NCBI GenBank assembly: GCA_021828195.1
Contig: JAKASQ010000002.1
Location: 1 to 64,000 of the forward strand
Length of the DNA stretch: 64,000 nucleotides
Direction: 5' to 3'
Origin: Thermoplasmata archaeon
Lineage (GTDB): Archaea; Thermoplasmatota; Thermoplasmata; Lutacidiplasmatales; UBA184
Each line of letters opens with the position of its first letter. The first letter of the stretch is position 1. The notes beneath the pieces are model-generated. The model saw nothing but the letters and a program-made list of their open reading frames with translations. It was not told where the DNA came from and made no database searches. The position numbers and the translations under genes are program-made. This document shows, in pieces, positions 1 through 8,924 of this stretch.

Positions 1-122
1 GGGGTCGTACTTTCGGAAGACCGGCACCTTGGGGGCGGGCATACCCCGCGATAGACGAACCCGGCTATAGTACCGTCGGTCGACCTGCCGTCAGACTCCA
101 CTGCCGGTAATGCTACAGGCTC

Positions 123-509
123 CTAGTAGGTCTCGACCGCGATTCCCGGGATCCTGGAGAAGTCCGAGTCCGTGGTCAGGATCGTGGCGCGGTGATGCTT
201 GGCAACCGCCGCCACGATGAGATCCAGGTTGCCCACCGAACTTCCACGACGAGCGCACTCGCCGCCCAATCGGGCGGCGTCCACGGCAAGCGGCTCGGTA
301 ACATCTAGAACCTCGAGCTGGGAAACGAATTCGAGTGCGCGCGCGAGTCGTTTTCCCCCCTGTGCAAAGGCACCCACCAGGAACTCCGTGAGGTCCGGGG
401 CGGCTATGGCCAGCCGTTCGTTGCGCCGGTCCAATTCGCGGGCCTTGTCGATCGCCCCGGGGACGCCGTTGGCGAGATCGATGCAGAAGGTAGAGTCGAG
501 GCAGTACAT
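123..509 (-). CDS. vapC: VapC-type PIN-domain toxin ribonuclease
   Basis: The 128-aa product has the size and acidic residues of a PIN nuclease: D5 near the start (CLDSTF), E42 (LTEFLVG), D96 (GNLDLIVA) and D114/D116 (TTDSDF), which in this family bind the Mg2+ used for RNA cleavage. It begins 3 nt after the stop of the upstream vapB-like gene on the same strand, so the two form one toxin-antitoxin operon read from the minus strand. Family knowledge predicts cleavage of tRNA or other RNA when free and inhibition when bound to VapB; the actual target cannot be read from sequence. All acidic positions are present, so it looks intact. Confidence 0.88.
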   Translation of the reverse strand: MYCLDSTFCIDLANGVPGAIDKARELDRRNERLAIAAPDLTEFLVGAFAQGGKRLARALEFVSQLEVLDVTEPLAVDAARLGGECARRGSSVGNLDLIVAAVAKHHRATILTTDSDFSRIPGIAVETY

Positions 510-512
510 GCT

Positions 513-758
513 TCATCCCCACGCGAGCCGGACTCTCTCCGCGCGCCTCTGATCTCCCTCGCGAAGGGCAGAGTAGATCCGTTTGAGTTCTCTGCGCTCC
601 TTGGCATTGAGGTCGCTCCAGATCCCTGCGAACTCCGAGAGAGGTTGGCGGGGCCGCGCGAGTCGCTTCACGGCTTCGCTGAAGCTTTCGGTGCTCTTCT
701 TGCTTCGGCGAAGCATTTCGTAGGCCTCCTCGTCCAGGGCCACTGTCCGCGTTGCCAT
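513..758 (-). CDS. vapB: VapB-family antitoxin
   Basis: A small (81 aa) charged protein beginning MATRTVALDEEAYEML, the usual opening of archaeal VapB antitoxins (an N-terminal beta strand followed by helices that dimerise and bind DNA), with a Lys/Arg/Glu-rich C-terminal half that would wrap around the toxin. It precedes vapC by 3 nt. An upstream in-frame ATG at 773 would add five residues, but the 758 start lies about 26-32 nt from a TATA box and matches family starts, suggesting a leaderless mRNA. Like other VapB proteins it probably represses its own promoter with VapC. Confidence 0.8.
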   Translation of the reverse strand: MATRTVALDEEAYEMLRRSKKSTESFSEAVKRLARPRQPLSEFAGIWSDLNAKERRELKRIYSALREGDQRRAERVRLAWG

Positions 759-793
759 ATATGTTGCAAACACATGTTAGTCCTATATATCGG
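755..793 (-). promoter_or_regulatory. vapBC promoter with TATA box and palindrome
   Basis: A TATATAT run at 784-791 sits about 26-32 nt upstream of the vapB ATG at 758, the archaeal TATA distance for a leaderless transcript. The start codon itself lies inside the palindrome CATATATG (756-763), a plausible place for autoregulation by a VapBC complex. The TATA run is nearly symmetrical and could also serve the plus-strand membrane protein gene. Positions are seen; the function is inferred. Confidence 0.5.
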
Positions 794-1042
794 TCATGCC
801 ACCCGTCTCGAGGAGCACGAAATGCGTCCAACGCACCGATGCGGGATCCGGCGACTCCCGCGGGGTTTGCGAAGGCCCCGGGCCCCGACCGGCTCTCGAT
901 TTCCTTCGACCTCGACGATCCCTCGGACCATGTTCCCTCCGCTTCGGCTTTCCGAAGGGTGATCCAAGAGAGAGCATCGGGGGCCGGAGGTCGTTTCGTA
1001 CGAACACTCCCCTCATGGCCGATCGAAGGGTGGTTCCGTCGA

Positions 1043-1897
1043 ATGCCGGCGGGCACGGACCCGGATCCCACCGCTTCGGAACGTCGGGCGATCCTGCGAC
1101 TTCTTCTCGGAGTCGGGCTGATCTTCGTACCGATGGGACTCTACCCGGGAAACTGGACGACGACCTACTCAGCCGCGCTCGATAGCCGGTGGGAGATACT
1201 CGCCATCGCGGTCTTCGTGAGCCTGGCCGCGGGCGCCACGATGGTGGCCACCTCCCTACGTGACCTCATGCGCGCCTGGTCCACCCGCGGCATTGCCACG
1301 GCGCGGGGCGCGCTCGCGCGGAATCTCCTCGCTCCTCGACACCGCCGTGCGCTCTACCTCTCCGCTGCGTTCTACGCGATCCTCTTTGCGTTCGTGGCGA
1401 GTCTCTACAGCCTCGATCTGTCGGGCCCCGGGATCGCGGCCGCGAGCTACCCCTCGGCGACGAACGTCCTTTGTTGCGGTTATGTCGGGATCACGCCGAC
1501 GGCCGTCCTCGTGGTCACACCATCGTTCGAGCTCGTGGTCTACCCCCTCGTGCTGGTCATCCTCTTCACCGCCACCCTGCTCTTCGCGCTGAATGTGACC
1601 TTGACCGTCGCCCTCTTCCGATCGCGGGCCTCGCGGGCGTCCTCGGCAGGATCTGGAGCCCTCGGCGGGGTCGCTGCCCTTCTCGTGAACTGCCCGGCGT
1701 GTGGAACGTTGCTCCTGTGGAACATCGTCGCCGGAACGAGCGCCGCGGCGTTTCTCACGGGCTTTGTCACGTACTATTACCCGCTGCTCGCCCTGGCGTT
1801 TCCCCTGGCCGTCTTCGTCCTCATATGGACCGCGCGACGTCTCGCCCGGTTGGCGGGCCGCGGGGAGGCGTGCCTACGCCCGGCCCCCGGGCGATGA
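1043..1897 (+). CDS. polytopic membrane protein with CPACGT motif
   Basis: An integral membrane protein of unknown function. From this start (284 aa) about six hydrophobic segments are visible: LLLGVGLIFVPMGL, the WEILAIAVFVSLAAG stretch, a segment around YAILFAFVASLYSL, PLVLVILFTATLLFAL, a segment containing NCPACGTLLLW, and a final YYYPLLALAFPLAVFVLIW. The Cys pair CPAC inside a membrane segment, plus a further CC pair (NVLCCGYVG), hints at redox or metal binding but is not diagnostic. The frame is open upstream to 752; an ATG at 839 would add a hydrophilic 68-residue N-terminus, so the start is uncertain. It stands alone between vapBC and the convergent radical SAM gene. Confidence 0.6.
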   Translation: MPAGTDPDPTASERRAILRLLLGVGLIFVPMGLYPGNWTTTYSAALDSRWEILAIAVFVSLAAGATMVATSLRDLMRAWSTRGIATARGALARNLLAPRHRRALYLSAAFYAILFAFVASLYSLDLSGPGIAAASYPSATNVLCCGYVGITPTAVLVVTPSFELVVYPLVLVILFTATLLFALNVTLTVALFRSRASRASSAGSGALGGVAALLVNCPACGTLLLWNIVAGTSAAAFLTGFVTYYYPLLALAFPLAVFVLIWTARRLARLAGRGEACLRPAPGR

Positions 1898-2002
1898 CCG
1901 GCGGGTCCTGAGGGGCTTTCCCCCGGCTCGGAGAAGGAGCGGCGACGGACGCTGATCCGATCAGGGCGGGAGTTGAAGAGGGGTCCGATTTCCGCCCGCC
2001 GA

Positions 2003-3154
2003 TCAACCGCCGTCGGCGAAGGCGCCCGTGGTCCACACACATGCGGGATCCGAGGCGAGGGCGTCACCGGTGGTGGCATAGGCCCGAGCCCGGCTTCCTC
2101 CGCAAGCCTCCCGTAAGGAGCAGGCACCGCATGCGCCCGTGAACGCCCTTCGCCGGATCTGTCGCAGGAGCTCGTGGGATCGGTAGATCGAGGGCAGGTC
2201 CCCGTCCTTGACGTTTCCCAGCGTGTAGGGCAGGAGTCCTCCGGGGTACACGGTCCCGTCGTTGGCCACAAAGAGGATTCCGTCCCCGTCAAGGGTGCCT
2301 ACCCGCGCGAGCCCCGACGGCATGCTGGGTGCTCCCTCCAGCGTGGTGAGGTCCGAGCGGAGGGCGCGGTACAGCGGGTCGTCCCAATACTCGCCCCGTT
2401 CTTCCCGCATCCGGAGGACACGTCGCAGGAACGGGGCCTCCACGGTGCGGACCGTGATCCCATACCGAGAGGCGTCGTACAGGAAGTTCGCGACGCTCTC
2501 GCACCCGATAGGCGGAAGGTCGTGGGTATCTCCCTCCGCCCCGCGGCCGACCCTGATGAGGAAGAAGAGCTCCCACGCGCGGACATCGAGCTGCCGAAGG
2601 ATGTGGAAGATCTCCGGGAGCTCTCGGACGGTCTCGGCCATCACGGTGGTGTTGATCTGAACGCGGAGCCCGAGGTCCCGGGCCTCCCCAGCCGCTTGCA
2701 ACGTGCGCTCGAAGGTCCCGTCCTGCCGACGGATCGCGTCGTGGGTCTCAGGACGGGAACCGTCTAAGCTGAGGGAGAGCGCCGATGCGCCCACATCGGC
2801 CAGCCGCGAGAGCGTGTCGCGGGTGAGTCCCTGCGAGACCGCGGGCGACACGCCGAAGCGCAGGCCGAGGTCCCGAGCGTACGCGAGGAGATCGAACAGA
2901 TCCCGGCGTCGCAGGGGATCGCCCCCGGTGAAGATCACCGTCGGAGGATGCTCGCCGAAGGATGCTACTTGGTCCAGGAGCCGAAGCCCCTCGGCTGGGG
3001 AAAGTTCGCCGGGCAGGGGGTCCGGGATCGCGGAGGCCCGACAGTGAACACAGGACAACGGGCAGGCCCTCGTCATCTCCCAGAAGAGGAGGAGGGGCGC
3101 CTGAGAGTAATCTCGGGAGTGGTGTCCCGGCGGACCCCCCGGATGGGGGCTCAT
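2003..3154 (-). CDS. radical SAM/SPASM protein, heme-biosynthesis (AhbD/NirJ-like) type
   Basis: The 383-aa product has the radical SAM cluster motif CPLSCVHC (C31, C35, C38 from this start), the FTGGDP glycine motif and a Cys-rich C-terminal SPASM region (CGACSLREAC, then DPAC) that would hold auxiliary Fe-S clusters. The architecture matches the NirJ/AhbC/AhbD group and the related TIGR04053 family, whose members act on tetrapyrrole side chains. Its ATG overlaps the PPOX stop as ATGA, so it is the third gene of a ferrochelatase-PPOX-radical SAM operon; this fixes the start and rejects the longer open frame to 3238. A role in heme maturation is likely; the exact reaction is unknown. Confidence 0.82.
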   Translation of the reverse strand: MSPHPGGPPGHHSRDYSQAPLLLFWEMTRACPLSCVHCRASAIPDPLPGELSPAEGLRLLDQVASFGEHPPTVIFTGGDPLRRRDLFDLLAYARDLGLRFGVSPAVSQGLTRDTLSRLADVGASALSLSLDGSRPETHDAIRRQDGTFERTLQAAGEARDLGLRVQINTTVMAETVRELPEIFHILRQLDVRAWELFFLIRVGRGAEGDTHDLPPIGCESVANFLYDASRYGITVRTVEAPFLRRVLRMREERGEYWDDPLYRALRSDLTTLEGAPSMPSGLARVGTLDGDGILFVANDGTVYPGGLLPYTLGNVKDGDLPSIYRSHELLRQIRRRAFTGACGACSLREACGGSRARAYATTGDALASDPACVWTTGAFADGG

Positions 3155-4578
3155 GCGGCGGCCTCCATGGGCACGAGCGCTTCCGTGGAGAGGAACGAGG
3201 AGACGCCTCGTGCGGCCCGGTCCGCATCCTCGATGCAAGCCGGGACGCCGATGCCGCGATACGCGCTACCCGCCAGGAAGAGGCCCGGCACGGTGGTCCG
3301 CGCGGACTCGATGGTGGCCACCCGCTCCGCGTGATCGACGTCGTACTGGGGGTGGGCGTTCTGCCATCGATGGACCCGGGCGAATTCCGGAGGTCCACGA
3401 AGGCCCAGGAGAGGCGTCAACTCCTGAACGGCCAGGTCCGCGAGCGCGTCATCGGGTCGATCCAGGACGGAGGCTTCTCGTACCCCACCGTAGAACGCCC
3501 GCAGCAGGACGTGCCCGGAGGGGGCCCGTCCCTCGAACTTGGAGGAGACCCATGTGCAGGCCTTGAGGTGGACACCTTCCGTACGCGGCACGAGGAGGCC
3601 GGACCCGTCCAGTGGCCGACAGGCATCCGCAGGGAAGGCCAGTGAGATCACCGCCGAGGAAGCGTACGGGATGGCATGGAGTGCGTCCGCCAGTTTCGGT
3701 TCAAGTTTCTCGAGGAGTCGTGCGGAAACAGGAGCGGGAGTGGTCAGGAGGACGGCCTCCGAGCGGAGAGCGCTCCCGTCGTCGAGGGGGATCTCGAAGC
3801 TCCCCGGCCTTCCCCGCTCGATGGCGAGGGCCCGAGTGCCGGGTCTCCACGCCACATCGGGTGTCTGTGCCACGAGGGCATTCACGAGCTCAGACATCCC
3901 GTTGGGGAAGCTGGCGAACGGTCCCGGGAGGGTGGGATCTCGGACGGGTCGTGAGCGTGCCGCCGCCTGAAGACCACGGAAGACACTACCGTGCTCCCGC
4001 TCGTAGGCGAGAAACTGAGGCAGCAGGCTCGACATGCTCAACTGCTCCGGATCCCCGGCGTGGATACCGGCCACGAGGGGATCGGCGATCCGCTCCAGAG
4101 CCTCCCGGCCCAATCGTCGACGGACGAAGGAAGCGAGGCTCTCGTCCTTCTGCTCCCGTCGTGCCGGCACCAGCGGCTCGACCGCGAGACGGGCCTTCCC
4201 TCGCAGGGAGAGGAGGGAACTTCGGACCATGGGGCCCAGCCGGGGCGTGGTCAGCAGTGCGAGCCCCTCCGGGAGGGGCACGAGGCGCCCGCGGCGCGCC
4301 ACGTAGACCCGGCGGTGAGCGGGGCCCTGGAGTCGTCCCCGCAGGCCCAGCATACCGGAAAGTTCGACCGCCGTCGCCGTCAGGGTGAAGAAGGAGTCGA
4401 CCCCGCTCTCGATGAGATAGCCCTCGTGCCGCTCCGTTCCGATGGACCCGCCGAGGCGGCTCCTCCGCTCCACGAGGGTGATCGCGAGGTCGTCCGGGGA
4501 TGGAACCGTCCGTCGCAACCGGTAGGCGGCCGCAAGGCCGGTCACTCCGCCGCCGAGGATCACGACGCGCCGCGTCAC
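3151..4578 (-). CDS. hemY: protoporphyrinogen oxidase
   Basis: A 475-aa flavoprotein with an N-terminal Rossmann FAD motif (VVILGGGVTGLAAAYRL, about residues 5-21), a second dinucleotide-binding patch (ERRSRLGGSI) and the C-terminal FAD-contact segment FLAGSAYRGIGVPACI typical of HemY/HemG-type oxidases. It would oxidise protoporphyrinogen IX (or coproporphyrinogen III in the coproporphyrin branch) before metal insertion. Its ATG overlaps the ferrochelatase stop (ATGA at 4575-4578) and its own stop overlaps the radical SAM ATG, so all three are co-translated. The enzyme is uncommon in archaea, which usually make heme from siroheme. Confidence 0.9.
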   Translation of the reverse strand: MTRRVVILGGGVTGLAAAYRLRRTVPSPDDLAITLVERRSRLGGSIGTERHEGYLIESGVDSFFTLTATAVELSGMLGLRGRLQGPAHRRVYVARRGRLVPLPEGLALLTTPRLGPMVRSSLLSLRGKARLAVEPLVPARREQKDESLASFVRRRLGREALERIADPLVAGIHAGDPEQLSMSSLLPQFLAYEREHGSVFRGLQAAARSRPVRDPTLPGPFASFPNGMSELVNALVAQTPDVAWRPGTRALAIERGRPGSFEIPLDDGSALRSEAVLLTTPAPVSARLLEKLEPKLADALHAIPYASSAVISLAFPADACRPLDGSGLLVPRTEGVHLKACTWVSSKFEGRAPSGHVLLRAFYGGVREASVLDRPDDALADLAVQELTPLLGLRGPPEFARVHRWQNAHPQYDVDHAERVATIESARTTVPGLFLAGSAYRGIGVPACIEDADRAARGVSSFLSTEALVPMEAAA

Positions 4579-5573
4579 ACGGTCAGCCTCGGGCGCACGG
4601 CTTCGGCCATGGCCTCGATGAATTTCGGGTCGACGTTCAACGACGGCGTACGCTCGAGCCGCACCCCGAGGCGCTTCGCCCGCTCCTTGGCCTCTACGTC
4701 GACGTCGTACAGGATCTCGAGGTGGTCCGAGACGAAGCCGAACGGAACGATGAGGATCGCCTTCTCGCCCTCCTTTCCGAGATCCTCGATGGCCTCTTCG
4801 AAAGGCGGGCCGAGCCAGGGATCGGCGGTGCGGCCGGCGCTCTGGTAGGCCAAACGGGAGCGGATCGGCGGGAGTCGGGCCCGGATGGCTTCCATGGTCT
4901 CAAGGAGTTCCTTCTCGTAGGGATCCCCCTCCGCCAAGATCTTCCGGGGGAGGCTGTGGGCCGTGAACAGGACGTACGGATCGGGGAAGCCGTCCTGTGC
5001 GAGCGTCGCGAGGCTCGCGGCGACCCTCTCGGCGAACGCGTCGGCGAGGGCGGGGGCGTCGTTCCACGAGTCGACGTAGGCTACCTCGAGGGAGAGCGCT
5101 TGCGTGCGGACAGCCTCCTTCACCGCGTCGAAGTACGCCCCCACGCTCATCCGTGCGTAGTAGGGCGTGAGGCAGAGGGCGACGACCTTCCGAAACCCGT
5201 CCCGAGCGATTGCCGCTACGGTCTCGCGGATGTACGGATGCCAGTGGCGCATTCCCACGTAGGCCCGGACGCTGTAGCCCTCCGAGGCCAGTTTCACTTC
5301 GAGCGCCATCGCCTGGCGCGTCGTGATCTCTCGGAGAGGAGACTTGCCTCCGATCCGGCGGTACCGTTCACGGAACTCCGCCACCAACTCGGGAGGCGTG
5401 GGCCGGCCGTGGCGGACCTCGCTCAGATACCCCGCGACATCTTCGAGGGAATCTGGCCCGCCGACAGCCATCGCCAGAATGGCGCTCGTCTTCGTCTGCG
5501 TATCGGCCCTCTTCCACCTCCGGATCACGGTGGGCGGATCGGAGGAGGCTCGAGCCATGCGCTCGTCTTTCAT
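4575..5573 (-). CDS. hemH: ferrochelatase (proto- or coproporphyrin type)
   Basis: Inserts Fe2+ into a porphyrin, the last or next-to-last step of heme synthesis. The product (332 aa from this start, close to the usual 310-330) opens with the family signature AMAVGGPDSLEDVAGYL, continues with IGGKSPLREITTRQA, and carries the catalytic-His motif TAHSLP and the C-terminal PFGFVSDHLEILYDVD with its conserved acidic residues. The frame is open to 5756, but the extra N-terminus is not family-like; ATGs at 5573 and 5558 are both acceptable. It is the first gene of the operon with PPOX and the radical SAM protein. Sequence alone does not settle protoporphyrin versus coproporphyrin. Confidence 0.92.
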   Translation of the reverse strand: MKDERMARASSDPPTVIRRWKRADTQTKTSAILAMAVGGPDSLEDVAGYLSEVRHGRPTPPELVAEFRERYRRIGGKSPLREITTRQAMALEVKLASEGYSVRAYVGMRHWHPYIRETVAAIARDGFRKVVALCLTPYYARMSVGAYFDAVKEAVRTQALSLEVAYVDSWNDAPALADAFAERVAASLATLAQDGFPDPYVLFTAHSLPRKILAEGDPYEKELLETMEAIRARLPPIRSRLAYQSAGRTADPWLGPPFEEAIEDLGKEGEKAILIVPFGFVSDHLEILYDVDVEAKERAKRLGVRLERTPSLNVDPKFIEAMAEAVRPRLTV

Positions 5574-5768
5574 AAGTTGAGACCCCGTTTTCGGCGTTGA
5601 GGATCGACGCTTTCCCATGGGATCGAAGGGAGCGAACCCGCAGATAGGGAGCGGTCTCCGCCGGGCGATCCGGCCCTGAGCCTCTGTTGAAACCGTTCCG
5701 AAGCAATCTATCGGGCGCGACGGGGAAGCGTCCGCATCAGAGCACCGTGTGGCCACGATGCCGGAAAC

Positions 5769-7427
5769 CTAGGCGTCGGGGTCCACCGCCGGAGCTCGGT
5801 CGATCCCGATCACCTCATCGATCTCTTCGGTGGTGGGGAGATCGTAGCGCCTTCCCTCGAGATACCTCCGGGCATACAGCGCGGCGACGCGACCCATGCG
5901 CGGCGAGGGGAGCGAGTTCGATACGCGAAGCAGCTCGACCACGGCGATCGCATGACCGAGGTCGTTCAAGACGTCCTTCCCGAAGAACTGCGCCTCCACC
6001 TCCGAGTACGAGGCGAGGGTGTTCAGGGCTTCCTCAATCCGCGCACGTGCGAGAGCGAACGTCGCGGGACCTGTGCGGATCTCCGCTCCGATCCGCTCGA
6101 CCTCGTGGAGCAGAATCCGGTCCGCGCGTTTCTTCGCGATCACCTCCAATAGGTCGAGCGCTTGGATGTTGCTTGGGCCTTCCCAGATCGGGGTGATCAA
6201 CGCCTCTCGGTGCCACCGCTCGATTGGGAACTCCCGCAGGAAACCGAGGCCGCCGTGGAGCTCCATGGCCACCTTCGTGACGTACGCGGACATGTCCGCG
6301 GTCACGTTCTTGGTGATGTGCGTAAGGAGCCGGGCGTAGTGATACCTCGGCCCGTAGGGAGGAGTGTCCGTCCAGGATGTCTGAAATCCCTCGACGGATA
6401 GGAACGCTAGGGCGAGTGCGCCCTCAATGGAGACCTCCAGATCCAAGAGGTCGCGTCGGATCAGTGGGTGATCGATCAGACGCCGCCCGAAGGCGGTTCG
6501 AGTCTGGGTGTAGTAGTACGCCTCGAGGTACGCCTTCCGAGCGATGCCGAGCGCGGCCATCGAGTTCGCGAGCCGAGAGACCATGAGGTTCTCCAGCGTG
6601 TAGTAGATCCCCTGCTCGACGTCTCCGAGCAGCAGGGCGTGCGCGCCATGAAACTCGACCTCGCCCGTCGGTACCCCGACGGTGCCGCTCTTCTTCTTCA
6701 GGCGGCGAACCAGGAAGTTGCGCTTCCCCTCGGAGTCGTGCTCCGGGACCAAGAAGAGCCCGAGACCCTTCGCTCCTCGGCCGTCCGGTCCGACCCGCGC
6801 GGTCACCAGCGCCAGGTGGGCCAACCCCGCATTGCTGGCGAAGTACTTCGTATCTCCATCGATCGTCCATCGTCCCTCGTGCCGGTCGGCCCGCACCCGG
6901 TTGGCGCCGAGATCGCTGCCTCCCTGGATCTCGGTGAACCACGTGGCGCCATACCGGATCGGGTCCTCCTCGCCGATGAGACTCGGCAGGAGCGTCTGGG
7001 CCGAGGCATCTCCGTACTTGTGAATCGCATACGCCGTTTGATTGGTGACCGTGAGGATGCAACCGATCCCCGGATCGGCGATGAGATAGAGGGACGCGAA
7101 ATGCTCGAACCAGTCCCCGCGGCGGTACGGCCCTCGGTTCACAGCCCCTTCCTTCAGGAGCCACTCGAGCGCGCGCATTTCGGAGGGCGCCATCCAGGCG
7201 CGGTCGACGCGTTCCCCGTCCACGCTCCACATGATGTGTTCGGGGTGCCCGAACTTGTCGACGTAATCCGCGACCTCGTACAGGTCCTTCCCAACGAATT
7301 CCCCTACCCGCTCAAGGTCGGGAAGCGTACCCAAGTGAAACCGCAGGATGGCTTGGAACGGGCGATCCAGGGTGAAGTGGTTTCGGCCGTAGGCGTGAGA
7401 GAGGTGGCGATAGGGAGAGTCCGGCAC
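5769..7427 (-). CDS. acyl-CoA dehydrogenase, AidB-like
   Basis: A 552-aa FAD-dependent acyl-CoA dehydrogenase. The flavin/substrate signature TEIQGGSDLGANRVRAD, the middle beta-domain with TIDGDTKYFASNAG, the helical C-domain segments RTAFGRRLIDHPLIRRDL and ELHGGLGFLREFPIERWHR, and PIWEGPSNIQALDLL are all visible. The TExQGGSD form, the length and the long C-terminal extension put it closer to the AidB/isovaleryl-CoA branch than to short-chain enzymes, so its substrate may be a branched or unusual acyl-CoA, or it may be a stress protein. It starts at GTG. No other beta-oxidation genes are adjacent; 195 nt separate it from ferrochelatase downstream. Confidence 0.88.
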   Translation of the reverse strand: MPDSPYRHLSHAYGRNHFTLDRPFQAILRFHLGTLPDLERVGEFVGKDLYEVADYVDKFGHPEHIMWSVDGERVDRAWMAPSEMRALEWLLKEGAVNRGPYRRGDWFEHFASLYLIADPGIGCILTVTNQTAYAIHKYGDASAQTLLPSLIGEEDPIRYGATWFTEIQGGSDLGANRVRADRHEGRWTIDGDTKYFASNAGLAHLALVTARVGPDGRGAKGLGLFLVPEHDSEGKRNFLVRRLKKKSGTVGVPTGEVEFHGAHALLLGDVEQGIYYTLENLMVSRLANSMAALGIARKAYLEAYYYTQTRTAFGRRLIDHPLIRRDLLDLEVSIEGALALAFLSVEGFQTSWTDTPPYGPRYHYARLLTHITKNVTADMSAYVTKVAMELHGGLGFLREFPIERWHREALITPIWEGPSNIQALDLLEVIAKKRADRILLHEVERIGAEIRTGPATFALARARIEEALNTLASYSEVEAQFFGKDVLNDLGHAIAVVELLRVSNSLPSPRMGRVAALYARRYLEGRRYDLPTTEEIDEVIGIDRAPAVDPDA

Positions 7428-8172
7428 GGCCTCACATGGCTTCGGTCTAGTTAACGAGGGTCGGGAATCGCATCGTGGATCGGTCGTCCGATGCCGGGCC
7501 CGTACGATCGCGAATCGCCACGGTGCACTGTACGATCGACCGCGCCATACCCATCGGAGCGGGCGGGTTTAGTGATGGACGATCAGAAGGCGCGTCACCA
7601 TCGAAGGGCCGAAGCAACCTGCTTTCGGGCGGCTCTCGTTTGGTGGCCCGGACCACTTCGGGTGTAGCCCATGCAGGCGCACGCACGACACGGACCATCC
7701 GACGGATGCAGTCGCCTCTGGTGTCGGCAGCCCGCAGTCTCACATTCCGTCGTCACGTAATCCTCGGAGCAATCTGTGAGTTCGGGGGGGCGGATGTAGC
7801 TTCCGCGGCGGTGAAGGGTAGGTTCGGGGCCGTGGTACGCGGAGAGAGCTGATCCGCCCGGGGCCCTTCGCGAGAGAGACGACGAGGACCCATTCCCGAA
7901 CTCTTACGGTGCGCTTCGAACCGCGAGTATATTGACATCGTCATGGAATCTTCGGACCTCCAGCGCGGACCCCTGCGCACGGAGAGCGACGAGGAACGGT
8001 TCCGCGCCCTGTCCGGGTCCGTCTCTCCACTTCGCCACAAACAGCCCAGAACCCTGCTGAGACGGGATCGCCAAGCCGCGTGCGACGAGTTGGCGGAACC
8101 CGCCCTCCGGCAACGACTCGAACGGGGTGGCCAGCATTCCCTTTCTCCGGGGATAGCTCTGCTTCATGGTCT
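7428..8172. other. 745-nt intergenic stretch without a convincing gene
   Basis: Several short open frames exist on both strands, but none shows recognisable motifs or a plausible start context. The best candidate is an 87-codon minus-strand frame (7904-8167) directly after the tbp gene, beginning MKQSYPRRKGML; its composition is not distinctive and no ribosome-binding site stands out, so it is not called. There is no tRNA-like fold or tandem repeat that I can see. It is unusually long for this gene-dense window and may hold a decayed gene or an RNA. Confidence 0.4.
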
Positions 8173-8844
8173 TTACTCCGAGGCGAGGATTCCGTTTCGG
8201 CTTGGCATGGACCGCACCCGGGGCCGAGAGGCGGGACTCCGCGAAGGCGTGGCGAGAATGCCGGCGGAATCACGGCTCGACGCCGGGGTTCGCTCCGGGG
8301 CCAAGAGGCCTGCCTGCCGGAGCTCGGTCGTGATGGTCTGCACGGCAAGTTCGACGTCCGACGGTCGACGGGCTCCGGTGCAGACTAGCTTGCCGCTGCC
8401 GAAGAGGAGCACCACCACGCGCGGCGTCGTGAGACGACAGACCAGCCCAGGAAACTGCTCGGGTTCGTACTCCACGCGGTCCAGACCGAGGGTGACCGCG
8501 ATCGAGTTCAGATTGACTTCGCTCCCCAGGTCGGAGGTCGCGACAATGTTCTGGACCTGGATCTTGGGATGCGGGAGGATCTTCTGGCCGGCCTTACGGA
8601 TCAGCTCGGAGATCGTGCGGACGGCGGCGTCCACCTGATTCCAGCTCTTCCCACCCGTGCAGACGACCTTGCCCGAGCGGAAGAGGAGGATCGCCGTTTT
8701 CGGCTCCTTGAGCCGGTAGATGAGTCCGGGGAACTCCTCCGGATTGTATTCCGCCCCGTCGAGCGCAAGGCCGATCGACTGCAGGTCGAGCACGTCGCCG
8801 AGCGAAGTCGAGGCCACCACGTTCTCGATTCGGATTCGCGTCAT
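8173..8844 (-). CDS. tbp: TATA-box-binding protein
   Basis: The archaeal general transcription factor that recruits TFB and RNA polymerase. The two imperfect repeats of the saddle fold are plain: repeat 1 with IENVVASTSLGDVLDLQSI and PGLIYRLKEPKTAILLF, repeat 2 with VQNIVATSDLGSEVNLNSI and PGLVCRLTTPRVVVLLF, each followed by a GKxVCTG motif. The core fills the usual 180 or so residues; a further tail of about 40 residues rich in Ser, Pro and Arg extends the protein to 223 aa, longer than most archaeal TBPs. The ATG at 8844 lies about 30 nt from a strong AT-rich promoter, fitting a leaderless transcript. Confidence 0.96.
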   Translation of the reverse strand: MTRIRIENVVASTSLGDVLDLQSIGLALDGAEYNPEEFPGLIYRLKEPKTAILLFRSGKVVCTGGKSWNQVDAAVRTISELIRKAGQKILPHPKIQVQNIVATSDLGSEVNLNSIAVTLGLDRVEYEPEQFPGLVCRLTTPRVVVLLFGSGKLVCTGARRPSDVELAVQTITTELRQAGLLAPERTPASSRDSAGILATPSRSPASRPRVRSMPSRNGILASE

Positions 8845-8845
8845 G

Positions 8846-8881
8846 ATGCATATATATACTATTTAAGGATATATTTAAAAG
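8846..8881 (-). promoter_or_regulatory. tbp: tbp promoter
   Basis: On the minus strand the sequence just upstream of the tbp ATG is almost pure A/T in an otherwise GC-rich region, with TTTTAAATAT at 8871-8880 (about 27-36 nt before the ATG) and further TATA-like runs closer in at 8851-8866. The first matches the position of a TATA box for a leaderless mRNA. Overlapping TATA elements could allow TBP to affect its own synthesis, but that is inference. Confidence 0.65.
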
Positions 8882-8924
8882 GGACGGATCGAATCCGCCG
8901 CGGTACCCAGGCGGGTGGCGATCC

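Noticed and set aside
1-122. Possible gene fragment at the left edge
   Set aside because: No frame with recognisable sequence or a plausible stop-start arrangement on either strand; treated as intergenic.
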